A stretch of DNA of 64,000 nucleotides from assembly GCA_003326205.1 (NCBI GenBank), contig LWTK01000046.1, forward strand, positions 1-64,000, given 5' to 3'. Positions 1 to 9,435 of the stretch are shown here, piece by piece. Position 1 is the first letter of the stretch. The number at the start of each line of letters is the position of its first letter. A model generated the notes under the pieces. It was not told the DNA's origin. It worked only from the letters and a program-made list of their open reading frames with translations, and did no database searches. The translations under genes and the position numbers were made by a program. The stretch comes from Nostoc sp. ATCC 43529. Lineage in GTDB: Bacteria; Cyanobacteriota; Cyanobacteriia; Cyanobacteriales; Nostocaceae.

Positions 1-289
1 AAATTGGGTAGAAGTGCAAACCAATTGCGTTGGAGGAAGGTACTACTGCACCGGAGATGATGTTGTTTCCGTACAGTAAGGAACCTGCTACTGGCTCACG
101 GATTCCATCGATGTCTACTGGTGGTGCTGCGATGAAGGCAATTACGAAGCAGGCGGTGGCGGCTAGCAGGGTGGGGATCATTAGTACTCCGAACCAGCCG
201 ATGTAGAGGCGGTTGTTGGTGCTGGTGATCCAGTTTGCAAACCGCTCCCATACGTTGGCGCTTTCGCGACGTTGAATGGTTGCTGTCAT
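1..289 (-). CDS. psbA: Photosystem II D1 protein, N-terminal part (runs off window start)
   Basis: The reverse strand reads from an ATG at 289 into the conserved D1 N-terminus. The first membrane helix region contains [16 protein letters not shown], followed by [16 protein letters not shown] and [21 protein letters not shown]1 is the reaction-centre core subunit of photosystem II in the thylakoid membrane. Only the first 96 codons lie in the window; the rest is off the left end, so the D1 isoform (D1:1 or D1:2) cannot be decided because the diagnostic residue 130 is not covered. No other photosystem gene is adjacent. The upstream region (290-557) carries no other gene. Confidence 0.97.
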   Translation of the reverse strand, partial: MTATIQRRESANVWERFANWITSTNNRLYIGWFGVLMIPTLLAATACFVIAFIAAPPVDIDGIREPVAGSLLYGNNIISGAVVPSSNAIGLHFYPI

Positions 290-467
290 GGTTTTATAAG
301 TGCGGTTGTTTGTTTATGTATGTATCAGGCGGTTTTGTTTTCGCCTGTGAGATTACTCTACACTGCTTTACAAAAATTAATCAAGTGCTAAGAATTTTGT
401 AGAGTCAATGAAAATGATTAGCTTTACTTATTTCAGAGCTACCAGACGCATAAGAGATGAAAAAAGA

Positions 468-500
468 GCGATCGCCTCCGGCGGGGCGTAGCCCCCCTCC
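468..500. repeat. Small GC-rich dispersed repeat with HIP1 site
   Basis: GCGATCGC is followed by a short GC-rich hairpin-like stretch containing GGGGCGTAGCCCC. Related GGCGTAGCCC-type elements recur in this window at 7738, 31451 and 51131, some inside genes, so this is a member of a mobile-like small repeat family. Confidence 0.6.
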
Positions 501-557
501 GTTATCAACCCAGTGTAGCGTCATACTAACCAACAAGTTTTATTAGAGGAGTCACAA

Positions 558-662
558 ATGAAGATTTTTGTTGCCGGAGGAACAGGTGCGATCGGTCGCC
601 CAACGCTCAACCAATTACTTGCCAGAGGACACAATGTTGTCGCGCTGACCCGCAACAGGTGA
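558..662 (+). pseudogene. NAD(P)-binding epimerase/NmrA-type protein, 34-aa N-terminal stub
   Basis: An ATG with a good ribosome binding site (GAGGAG, 10 bp upstream) opens a Rossmann N-terminus, MKIFVAGGTGAIGRPTL, with the GxxGxxG dinucleotide-binding motif. It continues through RGHNVVALTRNR and then meets a TGA after 34 codons. Full family members are about 300 residues, and nothing resembling the remaining fold follows. I read it as the intact 5' end of a gene whose remainder was lost; a peptide may still be made. No repeat marks the breakpoint clearly. Confidence 0.7.
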
Positions 663-665
663 TTG

Positions 666-839
666 CATCTTGTAGAATTATTACAACTTAGCTGGACTGA
701 AGCAAGAGAGGCTCAACACTAGGTTCCTCAAACTAACGGCAACCAATTGCAAGTTCGACTGCGTGGAATCAATGCAAGGGAAACAAGTGTTGAAGCTACA
801 AATAAACTGCGCTCACTAGGGGAGTATTTTAAAAATTGA
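666..839 (+). pseudogene. Possible tail of an unidentified gene
   Basis: A reading frame with one internal TAG (720-722) runs to a TGA at 837-839 and ends RSLGEYFKN after a charged, helix-like segment (LRGINARETSVEATNKL). It overlaps the 3' end of the convergent P450 gene by 11 bp. The composition looks coding but I do not recognise the family. It could be the 3' remnant of whatever replaced the epimerase gene, or chance. Confidence 0.25.
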
Positions 840-2055
840 AAGCAACAGGCATTGATTTCATCCCCCTCAAGGAAGGGTTTTCATACCATTCAATCTGATC
901 TGTATCTAACCGCAGATTAGGCAAGCGTTGGACAATGGTATTTATAGCTATTTGTGCCTCAAGTCTGCCAAGGGATGCGCCGAGGCAAAAGTGGGTTCCT
1001 TTGCCAAAAGCTAAATGTGGGTTTTGTGAGCGTGTAATATCTAATTTGTCGGGATTGAAGAATTGTTCAGGGTCACGGTTAGCAGCACCAATCACTAGAA
1101 ATAGGCGTTGTCCTTGGCGAATTTGTTGACCATTGATTTCCAGATCGGTAAGTGCTATGCGGGCTTGCCGTTGTACTGGGCTATCGTAGCGCAAAAACTC
1201 CTCCACAGCAGTTGTGATTAAGGAAGGGTCATTCTTTAACTTTTGCATCTGACTGGGATTTGCGAGTAAAGCAAGTAAGCCATTAGCAATTAAGTTAGTG
1301 GTAGTTTCATGGCCTGCAAAGGTTAAGAAAACACAATTTGATAAAATTTCTTCGTCTGAGAGTGAATTTTCTTTCTCTTGTGCAAAGATGAGGCTACTTA
1401 TGAGATCGTCTTGGGGTTGACAACGACGTTCTTCCAAGATGAAGTGGAAGTATTGTTTCATCTCCAGAATACTTTTTTTAGCATTAGTCAAAATTTCTGG
1501 GTTCATACGGAACAGTCCAAAAAATTTAGCCAAATCTGATGACCATTTCTTAAACTGTTCGTAGTCTTCGGAATTTGCACCCAGCATTTGTGCAATAACG
1601 ATTGCAGGTATTGGGTAAGCTAAATCATGAATAATATCTATGTTACCCCGCTCATAAATACTATCGATGAGTTGGTTTACTAAAGAGTGAATACTCGGTG
1701 CCATACTGCCAATAATATTAGGAGTGAATGCCTTATTAAACAGCGTGCGTAGACGTGTGTGTTCTGGGGGATCGCAAAACAGCATCCACTTTGATAAGCT
1801 TTCCAAAAGTGGAAATATATTCTGTTGCTCTAATTGGGATAATTTGCTAATTGGCGGACGTTTAGCCGAAATCCGTTTGTCTTGCATTGCAAATGCAACG
1901 TCCTGATAACGCATCAGATACCAGCCCTCCAAAAAATCATTCCAGTAAACAGGCTCTTGTTGCAAAATCCGACGATAAGTAGGATAGGGATTGGCAAAGA
2001 CTTCTGGGGCAGTTAGATTGTATCGGTCTTTTTCTGGATTACTTAATGATGTCAT
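829..2055 (-). CDS. Cytochrome P450
   Basis: A soluble, bacterial-length P450 (about 408 residues) predicted to mono-oxygenate an organic substrate with electrons from a ferredoxin or flavodoxin. The I-helix oxygen-activation motif AGHETTT lies near residue 245, the K-helix ExxR motif is in EEFLRYDSP, and the haem-ligand loop is FGKGTHFCLGASLGRLEA with the proximal cysteine. There is no N-terminal membrane anchor. I place the start at the ATG at 2055; an in-frame TTG at 2064 lies three codons upstream. No redox partner or pathway gene adjoins it, so the substrate is unknown. It resembles class I CYP107/CYP120-like cyanobacterial enzymes only in a general way. Confidence 0.93.
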   Translation of the reverse strand: MTSLSNPEKDRYNLTAPEVFANPYPTYRRILQQEPVYWNDFLEGWYLMRYQDVAFAMQDKRISAKRPPISKLSQLEQQNIFPLLESLSKWMLFCDPPEHTRLRTLFNKAFTPNIIGSMAPSIHSLVNQLIDSIYERGNIDIIHDLAYPIPAIVIAQMLGANSEDYEQFKKWSSDLAKFFGLFRMNPEILTNAKKSILEMKQYFHFILEERRCQPQDDLISSLIFAQEKENSLSDEEILSNCVFLTFAGHETTTNLIANGLLALLANPSQMQKLKNDPSLITTAVEEFLRYDSPVQRQARIALTDLEINGQQIRQGQRLFLVIGAANRDPEQFFNPDKLDITRSQNPHLAFGKGTHFCLGASLGRLEAQIAINTIVQRLPNLRLDTDQIEWYENPSLRGMKSMPVAFNF

Positions 2056-2395
2056 TTGTCCCAAGAAGGTTTACTTTCAAGGCACTCGCTCATTAAGCTT
2101 ACTATGAACCTATTCCACGAATAAAGGATGAAGATTACAGGCAAGCATGACACAAAACAACGTACAAGAAACAGTGAAGGATAAAAGAGTTAAAAGGGAA
2201 CAGCGAACAGGACTGGTGTTGAGCTGGTTCGTGCCGTTGGGGTCACAAGAACAAATGCCCCTGAGCATCTGTTAGTGATGCGATCGCCATTGATCTCAAA
2301 TGCCAGAAAGTGAAAGGAGTTGAGTTACATATGTACAAAATGGTCGATAACAAGATACTATACAGCAGTTACTCTAATACTAGATTGGCAAAATT
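2056..2395. other. Intergenic region between divergent P450 and RTX genes
   Basis: This 340-bp stretch holds the upstream regions of the P450 (minus) and RTX (plus) genes. A 42-codon ATG frame at 2147-2275 (plus) is preceded by AAAGGATG and could encode a small peptide, but it has no recognisable features. A HIP1 site lies at 2279. No clear sigma-70 promoter or repeat was seen. Confidence 0.4.
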
Positions 2396-3559
2396 ATGGC
2401 AACAATTATAGGCACAGATGGAGACGATACTTTAGTCGGAACTGCTGGAAATGACAGATTTATCGGCAGTGCAGGTGACGATATCCTTTTCGGTGGAAAT
2501 GGTAGCGATGTTATTGATTACAGTAATTTAGGACAAGCTGTAATTATTCAACCAAAGGTTATCCAAAAAGGTGTGATTGGAACTGACACGTTTGAAGACT
2601 TCTTTGAAGGCGTGATAGGTGCAACTGGACAGGCTAATAGCATTGATGCTACTTCTGACAGTACGGATGTATCAATAGTAGTGAACTTATCTCAACAGAA
2701 ACTAGAGATCAGACCTGTGGGATTGCCATCAGTAGTAGTCAAGGTGAAAAATTTTGTTAATGTAATTGGCACAAATCAAAATGACAGGATTACTGGTGAT
2801 GCTCAAGATAATCAATTATCTGGCAGTGGCGGCAATGACATTATTAGAGGCAGCGCAGGTAATGATACCTCGAATGGTGGAGCAGGGACTGATACGGCTG
2901 ATTACAGCAAAATAGGTGTAAGCTCTACCATCTTCATTGATGGAACTCTTCAAAAAGGTGGTGGACTGGGTAGAGATTTACTTGGCAATTTTGAAAACCT
3001 TGTTGTTGATGCTAATGCTGTAAATAACACTATAGATGCCTCAATTGCTCCTTCAGCACCCTTTTTAGTTGGAGATGCATCAGTTAACGTTAACCTTGAA
3101 AGTCAAAGTTTCGTAATTAATAATGTTCCTAACATAGGCACAGTTGAATTCACATTTATAAACTTTGATAATGTTAAAGGTACAAATCAAAGTGACACCA
3201 TTGTTGGAGATAGGCAAAATAATATATTATTTGGCAATGGTGGGAACGATACACTTTCTGGAAAGAGCGGAAACGATACACTCGCTGGTGGGTTAGGTAC
3301 AGATACTCTCACTGGGGGACTAGGTGCAGATAAATTTGTTTTTACCAACGTATTAGAAGGTGTTGATATTATCAAAGACTTCAAGGCTGTTGAAGGTGAC
3401 AAAATCCAGATTTCTCAAGCAGGTTTTGGCGCTATTTCCACTAGCAACTTCAGTTATGATCCTCTAAATGGTTCTTTATTCTTTGAAGATTCTAGATTCG
3501 CCATTCTAGAAAATAAGCCTATTGGTTTTCAAACTAATTTAGATATTCAACTGGTTTAA
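2396..3559 (+). CDS. RTX-type (haemolysin-type) calcium-binding repeat protein
   Basis: A 387-residue protein with three blocks of the glycine/aspartate nonapeptide GGxGxDxUx: residues about 10-45, 135-165 and 275-315 (for example GNGGNDTLSGKSGNDTLAGG). These form calcium-stabilised parallel beta-rolls in proteins secreted by type I systems. Between them lie two beta-rich spacers, and the last 70 residues (GADKFVF...IIKDF...GDKIQIS) match the usual cyanobacterial C-terminal cap, which serves as the uncleaved secretion signal. There is no N-terminal signal peptide, as expected for type I export. No catalytic domain is visible, so it is probably a surface or extracellular structural protein. 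No type I transporter adjoins it. Confidence 0.85.
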   Translation: MATIIGTDGDDTLVGTAGNDRFIGSAGDDILFGGNGSDVIDYSNLGQAVIIQPKVIQKGVIGTDTFEDFFEGVIGATGQANSIDATSDSTDVSIVVNLSQQKLEIRPVGLPSVVVKVKNFVNVIGTNQNDRITGDAQDNQLSGSGGNDIIRGSAGNDTSNGGAGTDTADYSKIGVSSTIFIDGTLQKGGGLGRDLLGNFENLVVDANAVNNTIDASIAPSAPFLVGDASVNVNLESQSFVINNVPNIGTVEFTFINFDNVKGTNQSDTIVGDRQNNILFGNGGNDTLSGKSGNDTLAGGLGTDTLTGGLGADKFVFTNVLEGVDIIKDFKAVEGDKIQISQAGFGAISTSNFSYDPLNGSLFFEDSRFAILENKPIGFQTNLDIQLV

Positions 3560-3600
3560 GCTCAGGTATTGTATAAGTTCAATACCATAGTGGGACTTAG

Positions 3601-3742
3601 AGGTTGTTTAAAAAGTGTCAGGTTGAGCCTTAAATGCAACTTACAGAAGCGAACGCGAATTCCAGAACCCCCATTATCTCGTTCCACTTCTAGGATAGCC
3701 AGAGTAGTCAAACATACGTTAGATGACTTTTCAAACAACCTT
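3601..3742. mobile_element. MITE-like element with 16-bp terminal inverted repeats
   Basis: The left end AGGTTGTTTAAAAAGT (3601-3616) is matched at 15 of 16 positions by the reverse complement of the right end (3726-3741). The sequence TTAG flanks both sides (3597-3600 and 3743-3746), a plausible 4-bp target duplication of YTAR type. At about 142 bp it is far too short for a transposase, so it would be a non-autonomous element mobilised in trans, possibly by an IS5-like transposase. A 68-codon frame across it looks like chance. Confidence 0.65.
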
Positions 3743-3746
3743 TTAG

Positions 3747-4033
3747 AGTCTTCTTTGCTCCAATTACTGTCATAGTGCTACTCGCCAAAAAATCAGATGA
3801 CAGAAGGTCACAAAGATAATATTTGCTTCGGAATTATGGTAACTCCAGGGCGAACGCATCTAAATTTAGTACACGTATACTAAGAAACCAAGAAAGGTAG
3901 CGATCGCCCAGCAAGGATGCCGCTTTTGATTCAAAGACAGCAAAATATTTTCACCACATCCTCCAGAGCAACGAAAACAAGCCCATGATAGTGATTGTGA
4001 TGAAAGCAATGTTCAATAACAAAATTGTAAATC
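3747..4033. other. Intergenic, no gene seen
   Basis: Between the MITE-like element and the promoter of the STAND gene there is about 290 bp with a HIP1 site near 3900 and no supported reading frame, RNA gene or strong repeat. Confidence 0.4.
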
Positions 4034-4098
4034 AAAAGTTAAGTCAGGAAAGTCCTTAACTTTTCTACATCGACAGTGACGGCTAGAACCTATATAAA
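4034..4098 (+). promoter_or_regulatory. Shared CTTAAC/TATCGAC promoter, copy A (STAND gene)
   Basis: CTTAACTTTTCTACATCGAC ends at 4074. Exactly 18 bp later comes TATAAA (4093-4098), 60 bp before the GTG start. An inverted half-site AAAAGTTAAG lies upstream at 4034-4043, 11 bp from its partner CTTAACTTTT. If TCGACA serves as -35, the spacer to the -10 is a standard 17 bp. Five other promoters in the window have the same layout. Confidence 0.75.
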
Positions 4099-4157
4099 TA
4101 TCACAGTCAACTTTGTGATCCATCGCAAAACTTCTTCTTTGTAAGGCAGGAATATCC

Positions 4158-7100
4158 GTGCAAAAACTGACTTCATTCTATGAATATCAAGTTGGCGGTC
4201 GCCTCAGAGTTGATGCACCCAGCTATGTAGTCAGACAAGCAGACGAAGAACTCTACAATGCTTTAAAGGCAGGTGAGTTTTGTTACGTCCTCAACTGTCG
4301 TCAAATGGGCAAATCTAGCTTGCGCGTACAAGTAGCTAAACGACTGCAAGAAGATGGTATTGCTTGCACAACCGTTGACCTGTCAGGAATTGGCAATAGT
4401 AACATCACAGCCGACCAGTGGTATGCAGACATCATTATGCGGCTGGTGCGGAGTTTTCGGCTGAATACTCAAATTAATGTCCGCGATTGGTTAGCCCAAA
4501 GACAAGACCTTTCCCCAGTAGGGCGTTTAGGTGAATTACTGCAATCTGTCTTACCGGAATTTATTAAGCAGTCGATTGTAATTTTTTTCGATGAAATTGA
4601 CAGCACAATCAGCTTACCATTTAATACAGATGACTTTTTTGCCTTAATTCGTTCTTGCCACGAACACAAAAGCTTAACCTTTGCGCTGTTGGGAGTAGCT
4701 ACACCATCAGATTTAATTACTGATAAAACTCGCACACCTTTTAATATTGGTCGAGCAATTGCATTAAATGGGTTTAATCTGGCAGAAGTTCAAGCATTAG
4801 AAATTGGGTTGGCAAATAAAGTAGACAATTCGCAAGCGGCGTTAAAAGAAATACTTGCTTGGACAGGAGGTCAACCATTTTTAACTCAGAAACTCTGTCA
4901 ATTAGTAGTACAGCATTGGTATGAGCGGACTGGGGAACAGGGAAACCTGTCTGCGATAGAATCGCCCTACCTGAAGAAACTGATGCAGGAGATATTGACC
5001 CCAAGCGAAGCGATGGCTGCGCCAAAGCCTTCTCTTCGAGACGCTACGCGAACGGCTAACGCCGATCAAGTAACTGCAATAGTGCGATCGCATATTATAG
5101 ACAATTGGGCTTCCCTTGATGAACCACCTCATTTAAGAACAATTCGCGACAGATTACTGTGCAACGAACAAAGAGCCAGCAGATTATTAGGACTATATCT
5201 ACAAATCTTACAAAATGGTGGAGTGCCCGCCGATGATTCACCAGAAAAAATTGAATTACTGCTATCGGGATTAGTTGTTAAAAAACAAGGTAGCTTACAA
5301 GTTTACAATCGCATCTATCAAGAAGTTTTTCATATTGAGTGGGTAGAAAAGCAATTAAAGAAATTGCGCCCCTACGCCGATTTAATTAATGCTTGGGTGA
5401 AATCAAATTATCAGGATGAAACCAACCTGCTACGAGGACAAGCCCTCAAGGATGCTCAAGCTTGGGCGAAAGGCAAAAGTTTGAGTAACATGGATTATCG
5501 CTTTTTAGCCGCTAGCGAGGAACTAGAAAAACGTCAGGTACAAAGTGCGCTGATAGCATCTCAAAAAGCAAATCAAATTCTCCTCAACGCCGAACAGCAA
5601 GCGAAACAAACGATTCGTCGGGGAATGATGGGGTTATCGGTGCTGTCTGTTGTCGCTGTGACTCTCTTGGGAATTTCAGGTTTACTGACATGGCAAACTG
5701 CACAACAAAAGCGACAAGTAAGCTTAGGCGAGATTAAAGCCTTGACTCTCTCATCAGAAACAGCTTTTGAGTCCCATAACACATTTGATGCTTTACTTGA
5801 AAGCCTCAAGGCTGGTATTAAGTTAAACCAGATGGGCTGGGATAATGCAGATACAGATTTAAAGGTGCAAGTAGAAAAGACCTTACGCCAATCTCTCTAC
5901 TGGGTACGGGAACGTAACCGTTTAATAGGTCATGGGGATGTAGTCACAAGAGTTAAATTTAGCCCCGATGGGCAAAAGTTAGCTAGTGCCAGCTGGGACA
6001 AAACCGTAAAAATTTGGCAACGTGATGGTAAGTTACTCCACACCCTGCACGGTCATACAGATGCAGTATGGAGTGTGAATTTTAGCCCCGACGGTAAAAT
6101 GTTAGTTAGTGCCAGTCGAGATAAAACCGTAAAAGTCTGGCGTGTTGAGGATGGTAAAGAAATTATCACCCTCAATAATCAAGATTGGGTAGCCTGTGTC
6201 GGATTTAGCCCCGATAGCAAGACAGTGGCATCAATGGAATGGAATGGCACAATGAGACTCTGGAACCTACAAGGACAGGAGTTAAAATCTTTCCGTACCC
6301 ATAAAGCCCCAGTCGTCGCCATTCATTTCAGCCCCAAAGGACAAATGATTGCTACCGCCAGTCGGGATGGTACAGCAAAGGTTTGGAGTTGGGATGGCAA
6401 AGAATTATTGAGCCTGGGAGGGCATGACAATTGGGTAATGTATGTTAATTTCAGCCGGGATGGTAAAAACCTGGTGACGACGAGTAGAGACAAGACCGCA
6501 AAAATTTGGGATTTAAACGGGAAAGAATTGGCGACTCTGCGCGGTCATACTGATACTGTTGCGAGTGCAGTATTTAGCCGCGACGGTCAAACTATCGCCA
6601 CAGCTAGCTGGGATAAAACCATCCGACTCTGGAATCGCAAAGGCGAGGAATTGCAAGTTCTTCGCGGACATACCGATGCTGTTTGGGGCGTGAATTTAAG
6701 TAAAGATGGAAAACTTTTAGCTAGCAGTGGCGAAGATGGAACTGTGAGATTATGGAATATGGATAACGGGGAAGCAGGAAAATTCCAATCCCTCAGTTTT
6801 AATCTTGGTGAAGCTGCGGCGGGAAGTGTTAGTTTTAGCCCCGATGGTAAAACTCTTGGTACAACTGGTCGTTACACAGCCGCAAAACTCTGGAATCGTC
6901 AAGGACAGGAACTAGTCACACTTAACGGTCATGGCGATACCTTAAGAAGTTTGCAATTCAGCCCCGATGGTCAAATTATCGCTACCGCCAGTCGAGATAA
7001 AACTGTCAAACTGTGGAATTTGTCTGGAAAAGAAATAGCGACTTTGCAGGGACATCAAGCAGATGTGAGAACTGCAACTTTCAGTCCCGACGGTAAAATC

Positions 7101-7790
7101 ATTGCTAGCGCTAGTTGGGATACAACAGTTAAACTGTGGAATTTGAATGGTAGAGAAATCATGACTTTGCGCGGACATCAAGCTGGTGTCAGAAGCTTAA
7201 GTTTCAGCCCTGATGGACAAATTATCGCTACCGCAAGTGAAGATGGAACAGCTAAACTCTGGAATCGTCAGGGTCAAGAATTAGTTACCCTCAAAGGACA
7301 TCAAGCGGGGATACAGGCTGTAAGTTTCAGTTCTGATAGTCAGGTTATCGCTACCGCCAGTAAAGATAAAACTGTGAAACTCTGGAACCGAGAGGGTAAA
7401 GAACTATTGACTTTGCGGGGACATAGAGGTGAGGTGAATGCTGTAAGTTTTAGCCCAAATGGAGAGACAATTGCTACAGCTAGCGAAGATATGACAGTCA
7501 AGCTGTGGAATCGTAAGGGAGAAGTGTTGCAAACCCTTGCGGGGCTTGATGCTGGTGTTAAAAGTGTGAGTTTCAGCCCAGATGGAAAGGTTTTAGCTTC
7601 TTCAGATTCCCTGGGTAAAGTCACTCTTTGGAATTTAGATTTTGATTCTAGTCCAGAGAAATTGTTGGTGCAGGCTTGTAATTGTGTCAGGGATTATTTG
7701 CTCAATAGTGCAGATGTTAAGGAGAATGAAAGGGGTTTGTGCGTAGGCGTAGCCCGTCCTAGACATCGCATTATCAAAAGCTCTCCTTAA
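4158..7790 (+). CDS. STAND-like AAA ATPase with membrane segment and 14 WD40 repeats
   Basis: A 1210-residue signalling-type protein. Residues about 10-400 form an AAA_35-like ATPase, with the P-loop in [12 protein letters not shown] near residue 51 and the Walker-B-like IVIFFDEID near 140. A single hydrophobic helix ([20 protein letters not shown]) lies near residue 500. The C-terminal half has 14 WD40 blades ending in [K/R][L/I]W, enough for two seven-bladed propellers. Such proteins are thought to oligomerise on ligand sensing by the propellers, but the output is unknown here because no effector domain is fused. The GTG start has GGCAGGA upstream. A dispersed repeat is inserted in frame in the ATPase part, and another forms the last residues. 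Confidence 0.88.
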   Translation: MQKLTSFYEYQVGGRLRVDAPSYVVRQADEELYNALKAGEFCYVLNCRQMGKSSLRVQVAKRLQEDGIACTTVDLSGIGNSNITADQWYADIIMRLVRSFRLNTQINVRDWLAQRQDLSPVGRLGELLQSVLPEFIKQSIVIFFDEIDSTISLPFNTDDFFALIRSCHEHKSLTFALLGVATPSDLITDKTRTPFNIGRAIALNGFNLAEVQALEIGLANKVDNSQAALKEILAWTGGQPFLTQKLCQLVVQHWYERTGEQGNLSAIESPYLKKLMQEILTPSEAMAAPKPSLRDATRTANADQVTAIVRSHIIDNWASLDEPPHLRTIRDRLLCNEQRASRLLGLYLQILQNGGVPADDSPEKIELLLSGLVVKKQGSLQVYNRIYQEVFHIEWVEKQLKKLRPYADLINAWVKSNYQDETNLLRGQALKDAQAWAKGKSLSNMDYRFLAASEELEKRQVQSALIASQKANQILLNAEQQAKQTIRRGMMGLSVLSVVAVTLLGISGLLTWQTAQQKRQVSLGEIKALTLSSETAFESHNTFDALLESLKAGIKLNQMGWDNADTDLKVQVEKTLRQSLYWVRERNRLIGHGDVVTRVKFSPDGQKLASASWDKTVKIWQRDGKLLHTLHGHTDAVWSVNFSPDGKMLVSASRDKTVKVWRVEDGKEIITLNNQDWVACVGFSPDSKTVASMEWNGTMRLWNLQGQELKSFRTHKAPVVAIHFSPKGQMIATASRDGTAKVWSWDGKELLSLGGHDNWVMYVNFSRDGKNLVTTSRDKTAKIWDLNGKELATLRGHTDTVASAVFSRDGQTIATASWDKTIRLWNRKGEELQVLRGHTDAVWGVNLSKDGKLLASSGEDGTVRLWNMDNGEAGKFQSLSFNLGEAAAGSVSFSPDGKTLGTTGRYTAAKLWNRQGQELVTLNGHGDTLRSLQFSPDGQIIATASRDKTVKLWNLSGKEIATLQGHQADVRTATFSPDGKIIASASWDTTVKLWNLNGREIMTLRGHQAGVRSLSFSPDGQIIATASEDGTAKLWNRQGQELVTLKGHQAGIQAVSFSSDSQVIATASKDKTVKLWNREGKELLTLRGHRGEVNAVSFSPNGETIATASEDMTVKLWNRKGEVLQTLAGLDAGVKSVSFSPDGKVLASSDSLGKVTLWNLDFDSSPEKLLVQACNCVRDYLLNSADVKENERGLCVGVARPRHRIIKSSP
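5003..5058 (+). repeat. Dispersed repeat inserted in frame in the STAND ATPase
   Basis: AGCGAAGCGATGGCTGCGCC and the following CTTCGAGACGCTACGCGAACG are typical of a small GC-rich repeat scattered in Nostoc-type genomes. Here it stays in frame and adds about 18 residues (roughly 282-300: [19 protein letters not shown]) to the AAA protein, with base use unlike the flanking coding sequence. Confidence 0.75.
7738..7769 (+). repeat. Dispersed GGCGTAGCCC repeat at the STAND gene 3' end
   Basis: GCGTAGGCGTAGCCCGTCCT resembles the element at 51131. It changes the last 15 or so codons of the WD40 protein ([11 protein letters not shown]), so the native C-terminus has probably been replaced. Confidence 0.6.
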
Positions 7791-7922
7791 TTTAGCAGAT
7801 GGAGCGATCGCACTACACTCACCACTGCTTTTTAGTCTAAAGTCCAGTGATAATTATGGTAGACAAAGCTGTACATATTGGTAGCATTGAGTCAAGTACC
7901 CGTCAGTAATGGAGGAAGTGCG

Positions 7923-8033
7923 ATGTATGCAATCGTCATACAACCACTGACTTTTGAAGAGTTTCTTGCCTGGGATGATGGTTTAGGCAGAGAGTTTGAG
8001 CTATTGGATGGGATTCCCGTGCCAACGATCTAA
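7923..8033 (+). pseudogene. Uma2-family (DUF820) nuclease-like protein, 36-aa N-terminal stub
   Basis: The frame begins MYAIVIQPLTFEEFLAWDD and continues through FELLDGIPV, the usual opening of Uma2 family proteins (restriction-endonuclease-like fold, about 190 residues). It stops at TAA after 36 codons, right where a 36-bp direct repeat begins. The catalytic core is missing. This is a truncated gene, probably broken by the repeat event. Confidence 0.75.
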
Positions 8034-8132
8034 TAAAAATCAAAATTTAATACAAATGAAACAGCTTGGCAGCGGCTGTAACGACCACTGGCGCAAAACG
8101 ATCTAATAAAAATTAAAATTTAATATAAACGA
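8024..8132. repeat. 36-bp direct repeats, period 73 bp
   Basis: AACGATCTAATAAAAAT plus AAAATTTAATA occurs at 8024-8059 and again at 8097-8132 with only about three differences. The first copy supplies the stop codon of the Uma2 stub; the second ends just before the convergent TPR gene. The pair flanks a 37-bp segment and may mark a tandem duplication or an excised element. Confidence 0.75.
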
Positions 8133-8148
8133 GCGAGGTCAATGCTTA

Positions 8149-9435
8149 TTACTTCTGCTTAAGATTAACACCTTCCGTCCGGACAGATTCTAGCCGCCTT
8201 CTTGCCAGAATTACCCAACGGTAATCAAATGTGGTGTAACTAGAGGCATTATTCACACAGGTTGTAGATTGAGCAATCGCACTTTTTCTATCCTTTTGTA
8301 TCTCCAGTACCTTAGCAAATATACAATTGGCTTCCCATCGCTGTTGATTACTGGGTTGTTTTTGGTTAAGGGCGATCGCCCTTACCAAACTTCTTTGCGC
8401 CTCTGCATGACGATTCTGCTCAACCTGCACCCAACCGAGATTTGTCAGTAACGAATATCGGGTGGCAAAATTATCAGCTTTGACTAAATCTAAACCTCGC
8501 AAAAAGAAACTTTCCGCTGTCAAGTAATCTCGATCGCCAAGATACAAGCGACCTAAATTGTTATAAGTCTCAGCGTTATTACCGGGTAAAGCCTGCATAT
8601 ACTCAGTACGGGCATTGGTTAAGTTCTCCAAATTCTCGTAGGTTTTACCCAGCAGGAGATGAGCATCAAAGTTACCTGAATTAAATGCGATCGCTTGCTT
8701 CAATTCATTTTTAGCCTCGGTAAATTCGGCTTTAGCAAAACTTTTCACCCCACGTTGATAGTAATAATTCGCCAACTGAGGTAATGAGTTTTGCAAACAA
8801 ATTGCACCCAGTAATAAAAATGCCGAAATTCCAAAGGATACTTCGCTGCAATAACGTGCAGGTAATTTCAATTGATGCAACAGTTGTTTTAACTTCTCTC
8901 GTCCGGATTGCGTCAGGCTACCAAAAACTAGCAGTGCAACCGCCCCATTCCCAACCAATCCAAAGGTTGTCAGCAAATCCAGCCCACTGACAATAAATTG
9001 TGAACTGAACATTGTTAAAAAACTGACCACAGCCGTAAGATTAATGGTTGTCAGCCCATCCCAAATCGTATCAAAGCGATTCCAAGGATCTGGTTCATCC
9101 TGTTCCAAAAACCACCACCAAGCTTCTGCTGGAGGGTGAATGCTGCTGCGCCAGTCTTTGAGTTGTCCAGCTTTGACAATCTTGTTGGCTTGAGCCTTCA
9201 ATCGCCTATCCAACTCCATGAGTTTGCTAACTTCATCTGGGGGTATTCGAGTCGCCTTCAACATCAGTTCTGCGTGAACTGCATCCCGCGCCAACAAAAC
9301 AGCTAAGACTTGCTTTTGGGATACATCTGATTTTGCTTCCTCAATTGCTAGTAATGCTTGCAGATAATCATTGAAGACATGGCTCATCTGAAATTTTTGA
9401 CCATCTTGCGAGGTTGTATTGATAGTATTAGTCAT
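8149..9435 (-). CDS. TPR-repeat membrane protein
   Basis: About 428 residues. The N-terminal third is soluble and helical, then two hydrophobic segments lie near residues 135-175 (VVSFLTMFSSQFIVSGLDLL and GNGAVALLVFGSL) and a third near 198-215 (SFGISAFLLLGAICLQ). The C-terminal half contains tetratricopeptide-type helices (NFDAHLLLGKTYENLENL, AETYNNLGRLYLGDRDY, LLTNLGWVQVEQNRHAEAQ). The likely role is a membrane-anchored protein-interaction scaffold. The ATG at 9435 overlaps the stop of the upstream M15 peptidase gene by 8 bp, so the two are co-transcribed and translationally coupled. An in-frame TTG lies two codons earlier. Confidence 0.8.
   Translation of the reverse strand: MTNTINTTSQDGQKFQMSHVFNDYLQALLAIEEAKSDVSQKQVLAVLLARDAVHAELMLKATRIPPDEVSKLMELDRRLKAQANKIVKAGQLKDWRSSIHPPAEAWWWFLEQDEPDPWNRFDTIWDGLTTINLTAVVSFLTMFSSQFIVSGLDLLTTFGLVGNGAVALLVFGSLTQSGREKLKQLLHQLKLPARYCSEVSFGISAFLLLGAICLQNSLPQLANYYYQRGVKSFAKAEFTEAKNELKQAIAFNSGNFDAHLLLGKTYENLENLTNARTEYMQALPGNNAETYNNLGRLYLGDRDYLTAESFFLRGLDLVKADNFATRYSLLTNLGWVQVEQNRHAEAQRSLVRAIALNQKQPSNQQRWEANCIFAKVLEIQKDRKSAIAQSTTCVNNASSYTTFDYRWVILARRRLESVRTEGVNLKQK

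Noticed and set aside
3569-3775. A 68-codon frame across the MITE-like element
   Set aside because: It covers both terminal repeats of the element and has no coding character.
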